In this document: piece by piece, positions 34,411 to 39,187 of the stretch | Position numbering within the stretch: position 1 is the first letter of the stretch | Layout of the letters: each line of letters opens with the position of its first letter | Source: JAFAHS01 sp046728175 | Lineage (GTDB): Bacteria > Desulfobacterota > Binatia > Binatales > Binataceae | Direction of reading: 5' to 3' | Assembly: GCA_046728175.1 (NCBI GenBank) | Contig: JBKPEA010000015.1 | Coordinates: 1 to 39,187 of the forward strand | DNA length: 39,187 nucleotides | Notes under the pieces: model-generated | Databases searched by the model: none | The model's input: only the letters and a program-made list of their open reading frames with translations | Told to the model about the DNA's origin: nothing | Position numbers and translations under genes: made by a program

Positions 34411-36168
34411 ATGGCAACAATCATCGGAATCAGCGGACAATCGGAATCGGTACCTTTCAAGCGCAGGCACTGGCCTGACCTCGATGAGCGCGAATACCGC
34501 ATTGCTCAGGGCTTTGACGCTTCAGCGGCGCTAGTCGTTGACGGCAAAGTTATCGCGGCTGCCGCGGAGGAGCGTTTCAACGGTCGGAAACAATCGAGCG
34601 ACTTTCCCGCCGCAGCGATCCGTTTCTGCTTGTCGCAAGCGAATCTTTCGATCGCTGATGTCGACGAGATTGCGCACTGCTTCGACTACACTCCCTACCT
34701 CGAGATCTTCTCGCTGGAGCGTGTTAGTGCCGAACAATACCAATCTGTCTTTTCGAAAGCCGCCCTCCTGCGCCAGCTAAGGAGCGCATTCCACGACTTC
34801 CCGGATGACAAGGTTCATCTTGTCAACCACCATCTCAGTCACGCCGCCAGCGCTTTCTTCACCTCCGGATGGGATGAGTGCATGGTCGTAGTTCTTGATG
34901 CGCAGGGAGAAACGCAGAGCACTACGGTCTACCACGGTCAGGACGGCGAACTCGAGAAGATCAGTGAGCTTTCGGCGCACGACTCCCTCGGAATCCTGTA
35001 TTCGCTGGTGACCTATCACCTCGGATTCGATTTCAACTCAGACGAATACAAGATAATGGGTCTGGCGCCGTACGGAGACCCAAGTCGATACGAATCAGTT
35101 TTTCGTCGGGCACTCGAATGCCGTCCCGACGGAACAGTCAGGGTGCCCATTTTGCGTCTGAACCGAACTCGCGATGAACGTGAACGTTATCTGAAAAGCC
35201 GCGAGTGGCTGACGCGCAACCTGATCGCTCCGCGAGACCCGAACCAAGAAATAACCCAGGAGCATCGCGACGTGGCGGCGGCGCTGCAGTGTTGTCTGGA
35301 GCGTGGGACCAGCCACATATGCGGCCATTTCGGTTCGAGAATGGGTTTGCGTCGACTGGCAATGGCCGGAGGGGTCGCGCTTAATTGCACTGCAAATGGC
35401 AACCTGATCAAGTCAGGTCTCTTCGACGAGCTCTACGTGCAGCCCGCCGCAGGCGATGACGGCGCGGCTCTGGGCGCTGCACTGTATCGTGCATCACTCG
35501 GGGGTCAACTTGCGAACGAGCGGTTTCCCGTGCCGTATCTTGGCCCGCAGGCCTCCCAGGCTGAAATCGACGCAACCCTCGAGCAATTCAGCGGGCGGAT
35601 TTCGGTAAAGCGTTTTGAGAGTCTCGCAGAGACGTGCGCCGAGGCCGCCAGATTGATTAGCGCCGGTAAGGTCCTTGCCTGGTATCGCGGCCGTATGGAG
35701 TTCGGTCCCCGTGCGCTCGGCAATCGAAGTATTCTCGCCGACCCATCACTTCCCGAAATGCGCGATCGCATCAACGCGATGGTGAAGAAACGAGAGGCGT
35801 TTCGTCCTTTCGCTCCTGCGGTCTCCGTCGATGAGGTTCACCGCTGGTTCAACGTGTCGCCGGGGGCGTCCTTTCCCTACATGACAGCCACGGTCGACGT
35901 GCGCGAGGAGTGTCGCCACCTCCTACCGGCGATCACTCACGTGAACGGTTCCGCCCGAGTGCAGACAGTCGCCAAATGCGACAATCCAGATTTTTACGAC
36001 CTTTTGAAAGCGGTCGGACGGGTCTGCGGTCGCGAGATATTGCTTAACACCAGCTTCAACGTCAAAGGTCAGCCAATCGTAAACACTCCCCGCGAAGCGG
36101 TCGAAACCTTCCTCGGCACCGGGATCGATTGTCTCTTCCTCGCCGACGCCCTCGTCACAAGGATATGA
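34411..36168 (+). CDS. Carbamoyltransferase, NodU/CmcH family
   Basis: 585 residues from the ATG at 34411, chosen because the family normally starts at MATIIGISG. The frame also offers ATGs at 34369 and 34381, and none has a clear ribosome-binding site. The N-terminal Kae1-like part shows GFDASAALVVDG, AAEERFNGRKQSSDFP, NHHLSHAASAFF, DEYKIMGLAPYGDP and AMAGGVALNCTANGNL. The C-terminal part shows WYRGRMEFGPRALGNRSILADP (split by helix), KKREAFRPFAPAV, SARVQTV and LNTSFNVKGQPIVNTPREAVE. The enzyme makes carbamoyl-adenylate from carbamoyl phosphate and ATP and transfers the carbamoyl group to a hydroxyl or amine. Compared with the usual short GISG-to-DASAAL distance there is an insertion of about 20 residues. 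It overlaps the next gene by ATGA, so it belongs to the second biosynthetic operon. A hydroxyl made by the CmlA-like or JmjC-like enzymes is a possible acceptor. Confidence 0.93.
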   Translation: MATIIGISGQSESVPFKRRHWPDLDEREYRIAQGFDASAALVVDGKVIAAAAEERFNGRKQSSDFPAAAIRFCLSQANLSIADVDEIAHCFDYTPYLEIFSLERVSAEQYQSVFSKAALLRQLRSAFHDFPDDKVHLVNHHLSHAASAFFTSGWDECMVVVLDAQGETQSTTVYHGQDGELEKISELSAHDSLGILYSLVTYHLGFDFNSDEYKIMGLAPYGDPSRYESVFRRALECRPDGTVRVPILRLNRTRDERERYLKSREWLTRNLIAPRDPNQEITQEHRDVAAALQCCLERGTSHICGHFGSRMGLRRLAMAGGVALNCTANGNLIKSGLFDELYVQPAAGDDGAALGAALYRASLGGQLANERFPVPYLGPQASQAEIDATLEQFSGRISVKRFESLAETCAEAARLISAGKVLAWYRGRMEFGPRALGNRSILADPSLPEMRDRINAMVKKREAFRPFAPAVSVDEVHRWFNVSPGASFPYMTATVDVREECRHLLPAITHVNGSARVQTVAKCDNPDFYDLLKAVGRVCGREILLNTSFNVKGQPIVNTPREAVETFLGTGIDCLFLADALVTRI

Positions 36169-38171
36169 CCGCGAGCCCCAATAGTTCCGTTGTGCAGGCA
36201 ATTGCCGCACTGGGCGAGTCGCAAGCGCGCAAGTTGTTGTTCGAATGGAACAGAACCGATTTCAAACTCGATCCAGGGCGCGACCTGCTGGATTCGTTCA
36301 ACGAGCAGGTGCGGCGCACGCCGGACAAGTCCGCGATCGTGTTTCGCGATCAGTCCCTTTCTTACCTTGAATTTCGCGATCAAACCGATCGCTTCGCGGC
36401 GCAACTCCGCGCGCTGGGAGCCGGGCCCGAGGTCGTGGTTGCGCTCTGTATCGAGCGCTCTCTGGAAATGGTCATTGCGCTGTGGGGGATAATAAAAGCG
36501 GGCGCGGCCTACCTGCCGCTCGATCCTTCGTTTCCAGCGGAGCGCGTTGAGTTTATGGTGCGCGACAGTGCTGCACGAATTATTCTGACGCAGCCATCTC
36601 TCAAAAATCGCTTCGAGGGACTCCCAGCCGCGGTCGTTACCATCGACGAGATAAGGTCGGCCGCCCCGACTCCGAACGCAGCAACGGATTGCGGTCGCAT
36701 AGATTCCCGGAACCTTGCGTACCTGACCTACACCTCCGGTTCCACCGGAACGCCCAAGGGCGTGATGGTCGAGCACGGAAATCTTCTGAACGTGTTTGCC
36801 GGCATGGATCAGATAATCGGATCCGACCCGGGTGTCTGGCTCGCGGTCACCAGTATTTCATTTGATATCTCGGTGCTCGAGCTTCTCTGGACGATCACTC
36901 GCGGTTTCACGGTCATCGTTCAGGCTGAAAGCGATCGGATCGCCACGAACGGAGTGTCCTCCATTCCCGATCAGCTGAGGAAGCATAAGATTACTCATTT
37001 CCAGTGTACGCCAACCCTCGCCAGGCTTCTTTCAGGATCGAGCGAAACACTCCAGGCCATGCAGTCGCTCCGGGTCCTTTTGCTCGGCGGGGAGGCCTTG
37101 CCCTTGTCGCTCGCGCGAGGCTTGACTACCGGCCTCACGGCGCGGGTTTACAATATGTATGGGCCTACGGAGACAACCGTATGGTCGACCAGTTACGCGG
37201 TCTCTCCTACCACTGAGAACATTTCGATCGGTCGGCCGATGGTGAATACCAAAGCGTACATATTGGATGAAGCAAGTCTCCCGGTACCCATTGGCGAAAT
37301 CGGCGAGCTGTGCATTGGCGGTTTGGGAGTCGCGCGCGGTTACTGGAATCGAAAAGAGCTGACCGATGAGCGGTTTATTCGGAACCCCTTCGCCGACAGT
37401 CCGGATGACCGCTTCTATAAAACCGGGGACCTGGCTCGTTACAGAGAGGACGGCACGATCGAATTTGCCGGTCGCAGAGACGACCAGGTGAAAATCAATG
37501 GCTTCCGCATCGAACTCGGCGAGGTCGAGGAGGTTCTCCGCGCGAACCCAAGCATCCAGGGAGCCGTGGTCGCGGTGCGCGAGGATTCGGCTGGAACACC
37601 ATTTCTGGTCGCGTTCGTGGTGTTGAGGCCGCTGAATAGCCTCAGCACCAAAGAGATGCAGATTTTCGCCCGGCGGAAACTGCCACCTTACATGGTGCCA
37701 ACGACCTTGGTTCCGATCGACCGAATACCCGTCACCCCCAACGGAAAGATCGATCGCCGTGCGCTTCCGGCGCTCTCGAGAGGTGGCCTCCACGCCGGGG
37801 CGTGTCACGCGACTCGGACCGATTTGCAGAACAAAATCGTCCACCTCTGGCAGGACGCGCTTGGTCTCGATTCGGTCGGCGTGAATCAGAACCTCTTCGA
37901 CCTCGGTGCTACGTCCCTGATGGTCGCCGAGGTCGCCAGTAGGCTGGGTGAGATTCTCGATCGGGAGACTCGCGTGACCGAGCTTTTTGCCTATCCGACG
38001 ATCAGCGCTTTCGTTTCATCACTGAACGATCCCAAGACATCCGGCCGGGCGCCACAGCATCCTGTTGACCGGGGATCGCTGCGCCGCCAGGCGGTCTCGC
38101 GAAAGGCTCGAGCCCGCGTGACCGGCAGGAATCGGCTCCCGGAGGCCGTCCCGAGCGAAGGGCCAACTTGA
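36165..38171 (+). CDS. Free-standing NRPS A-T protein, glycine-like code
   Basis: 668 residues. A domain about 40-540: YLEFRDQTDRFAAQLRALG, YTSGSTGTPKG, NMYGPTETTVW, YKTGDLARY, GRRDDQVKINGFRIE and PNGKIDRRAL. Carrier domain about 545-620 with Ser584 (LGATSLMVAE). The N-terminal ~30 residues (QARKLLFEWNRTDF) look like the end of a condensation-domain linker, so it may derive from a larger NRPS. By-eye code is D-I-L-Q-L-G-M-V-W-K, close to the glycine code DILQLGLIWK and to the A domain of the megasynthase at 12341. ATG at 36165 overlaps the carbamoyltransferase TGA (ATGA). The product ends in a long basic tail (SLRRQAVSRKARARVTGR), reminiscent of the Arg-rich tail on the first A-T protein. It overlaps the next PKS gene by TTGA. 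Confidence 0.92.
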   Translation: MTASPNSSVVQAIAALGESQARKLLFEWNRTDFKLDPGRDLLDSFNEQVRRTPDKSAIVFRDQSLSYLEFRDQTDRFAAQLRALGAGPEVVVALCIERSLEMVIALWGIIKAGAAYLPLDPSFPAERVEFMVRDSAARIILTQPSLKNRFEGLPAAVVTIDEIRSAAPTPNAATDCGRIDSRNLAYLTYTSGSTGTPKGVMVEHGNLLNVFAGMDQIIGSDPGVWLAVTSISFDISVLELLWTITRGFTVIVQAESDRIATNGVSSIPDQLRKHKITHFQCTPTLARLLSGSSETLQAMQSLRVLLLGGEALPLSLARGLTTGLTARVYNMYGPTETTVWSTSYAVSPTTENISIGRPMVNTKAYILDEASLPVPIGEIGELCIGGLGVARGYWNRKELTDERFIRNPFADSPDDRFYKTGDLARYREDGTIEFAGRRDDQVKINGFRIELGEVEEVLRANPSIQGAVVAVREDSAGTPFLVAFVVLRPLNSLSTKEMQIFARRKLPPYMVPTTLVPIDRIPVTPNGKIDRRALPALSRGGLHAGACHATRTDLQNKIVHLWQDALGLDSVGVNQNLFDLGATSLMVAEVASRLGEILDRETRVTELFAYPTISAFVSSLNDPKTSGRAPQHPVDRGSLRRQAVSRKARARVTGRNRLPEAVPSEGPT

Positions 38172-39187
38172 AAGACGACACGAGCCAGTGGATCGCCGTT
38201 GTGGGAATGGCCGGGCGGTTTCCAGGAGCGCGTGATATCGACGAATTCTGGCGCAACCTGCACGACGGCGTCGAGGCGGTTCGCCAAGCAAGCGACGAGG
38301 AGCTCCTGAGTGCCGGCGTCCGAGCGTCGGATTTGGAAACACCAGACTACGTAAGAGCCGTCGCCCCGCTAGACGGCATTGATTTATTTGCGGCCTCGTT
38401 TTTTGGGATGAGCCCGAAGGACGCTGCGATCATGGATCCGCAGCATCGACTGTTTCTCGAATGCGCATGGGAAGCGCTAGAGAACTCGGGGTGGTCGTCA
38501 GACCAATTTCCCGGACGAATCGGCGTTTACGCCGGCTCCGGCCTAAACTCCTACTTGATTCATAACCTGCTCCGCAATACGGAGCTGGTACGCAATAGCG
38601 GACTGTTCCTTCTCAAGCAGACTGGCAACGATAAGGATGTACTCGCTACCCGTATCTCGTACCAACTTGACCTGACGGGTCCGAGTATCGCTGTCCAAAC
38701 CGCCTGCTCAACCTCGCTGGTGGCTATCCACCTGGCCTGTCAGAGCCTGCTTAACGGGGAGTGTGATTTAGCGCTGGCGGGTGGAGTTACCATCGAAATT
38801 CCACACGGTCAGGGCTACCACTATCGGGAAGGAGAAATTCTCTCGCGCGACGGTCATTGCCGTACGTTCGATGCAAACGCAAGCGGCACGGTCTTTGGGA
38901 GCGGGCTTGGGCTCGTAGTCTTGCGTCGATTCGACGATGCCTTACAGGACGGAGACCATATTCATGCGGTGGTCCGCGGCAGCGCGATCAACAATGATGG
39001 TGCGCGTAAAGTCGGCTATTTGGCCCCGAGTGTTGCAGGTCAGGCTGAAGCAATCACGGATGCGCTAGCAGTGGCGGGCCTGGACGCGACCGCCATTTCG
39101 TACGTAGAAACGCATGGAACCGGGACCAGGGTCGGCGACCCGATCGAAGTAGAAGCGCTGAGTCGGGTTTTTCAGAAGGTTGCGAGC
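38168..39187 (+). CDS. Modular polyketide synthase, N-terminal KS (3'-truncated by the window)
   Basis: 340 codons visible, running off the right edge. A ketosynthase begins at once (WIAVVGMAGRFPGARDIDEFWRNL, MDPQHRLFLECAWEALE). The active-site Cys is C180 in TACSTSLVAIHLA, and the first catalytic His is H316 in ETHGTGTRVGDPIE. The second His lies past the edge. The likely start is TTG at 38168 overlapping the TGA of the A-T gene (TTGA). No ATG or GTG lies between there and the first KS strand, and a later GTG (38195) falls inside that strand. The A-T then KS order repeats that at 10423/12341. Downstream domains (AT, ACP and others) cannot be seen. Confidence 0.9.
   Translation, partial: MKDDTSQWIAVVGMAGRFPGARDIDEFWRNLHDGVEAVRQASDEELLSAGVRASDLETPDYVRAVAPLDGIDLFAASFFGMSPKDAAIMDPQHRLFLECAWEALENSGWSSDQFPGRIGVYAGSGLNSYLIHNLLRNTELVRNSGLFLLKQTGNDKDVLATRISYQLDLTGPSIAVQTACSTSLVAIHLACQSLLNGECDLALAGGVTIEIPHGQGYHYREGEILSRDGHCRTFDANASGTVFGSGLGLVVLRRFDDALQDGDHIHAVVRGSAINNDGARKVGYLAPSVAGQAEAITDALAVAGLDATAISYVETHGTGTRVGDPIEVEALSRVFQKVAS

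Overview
This 39.2 kb window has moderately high GC and long, dense genes. It looks like a chromosomal segment of a soil-type Gram-negative bacterium. The secreted protein with an N-terminal ASH/choice-of-anchor-D domain followed by a Pro/Thr/Ser-rich linker is a style common in uncultured deltaproteobacterial, Binatota and acidobacterial lineages, but the sequence alone does not fix the phylum. No rRNA, tRNA or CRISPR array was seen.

Layout: (1) Positions 1-4807 are a cell-surface locus. It has the 3' end of a polysaccharide flippase and two convergent paralogous secreted proteins with a glycoside-hydrolase-like (beta/alpha)8 look. (2) Positions 5693-8229 are an insertion-sequence island: an IS3-family element directly abutting an IS110-family element. 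The IS3 transposase is a fused OrfAB that has lost its first catalytic Asp through two compensating indels. The IS110 element is bracketed by a 12-bp direct repeat and has a hairpin-rich left end. (3) Positions 8139-8737 are non-coding with several inverted repeats, ending in a 29-bp near-palindrome just upstream of the biosynthetic genes. (4) Positions 8738-23671 are a compact plus-strand biosynthetic operon: CmlA-like diiron beta-hydroxylase, free-standing NRPS A-T (valine-like code), hybrid KS-AT-ACP-aminotransferase-C-A(glycine-like code)-PCP megasynthase, C-PCP-TE protein without an A domain, and an Sfp-type phosphopantetheinyl transferase. (5) Positions 24079-33841 are a minus-strand block: two paralogous GT-C-type membrane proteins, two JmjC/cupin_8-type Fe(II)/2-oxoglutarate oxygenases, a PAF-acetylhydrolase-like membrane-anchored hydrolase and a TIGR04325-type methyltransferase. 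(6) From 34411 a second plus-strand set begins, divergent from block 5: an O-carbamoyltransferase, a second A-T protein (glycine-like code) and a second PKS whose KS runs off the window.

How the genes may work together (inference): the A-T protein loads valine, the CmlA-like enzyme hydroxylates it while tethered, and the KS-AT-ACP module extends it with malonate. There is no KR, so the beta-ketone stays available for the embedded PLP aminotransferase (McyE/MycA logic). Glycine is then added, and the C-PCP-TE protein adds a further unit loaded in trans and releases the product. The PPTase activates the carriers. The oxygenases, methyltransferase and carbamoyltransferase are candidate tailoring enzymes. 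The combination of CmlA-type hydroxylation, beta-amination and an A-less terminal module is the most interesting system here. The cluster continues past the right edge.
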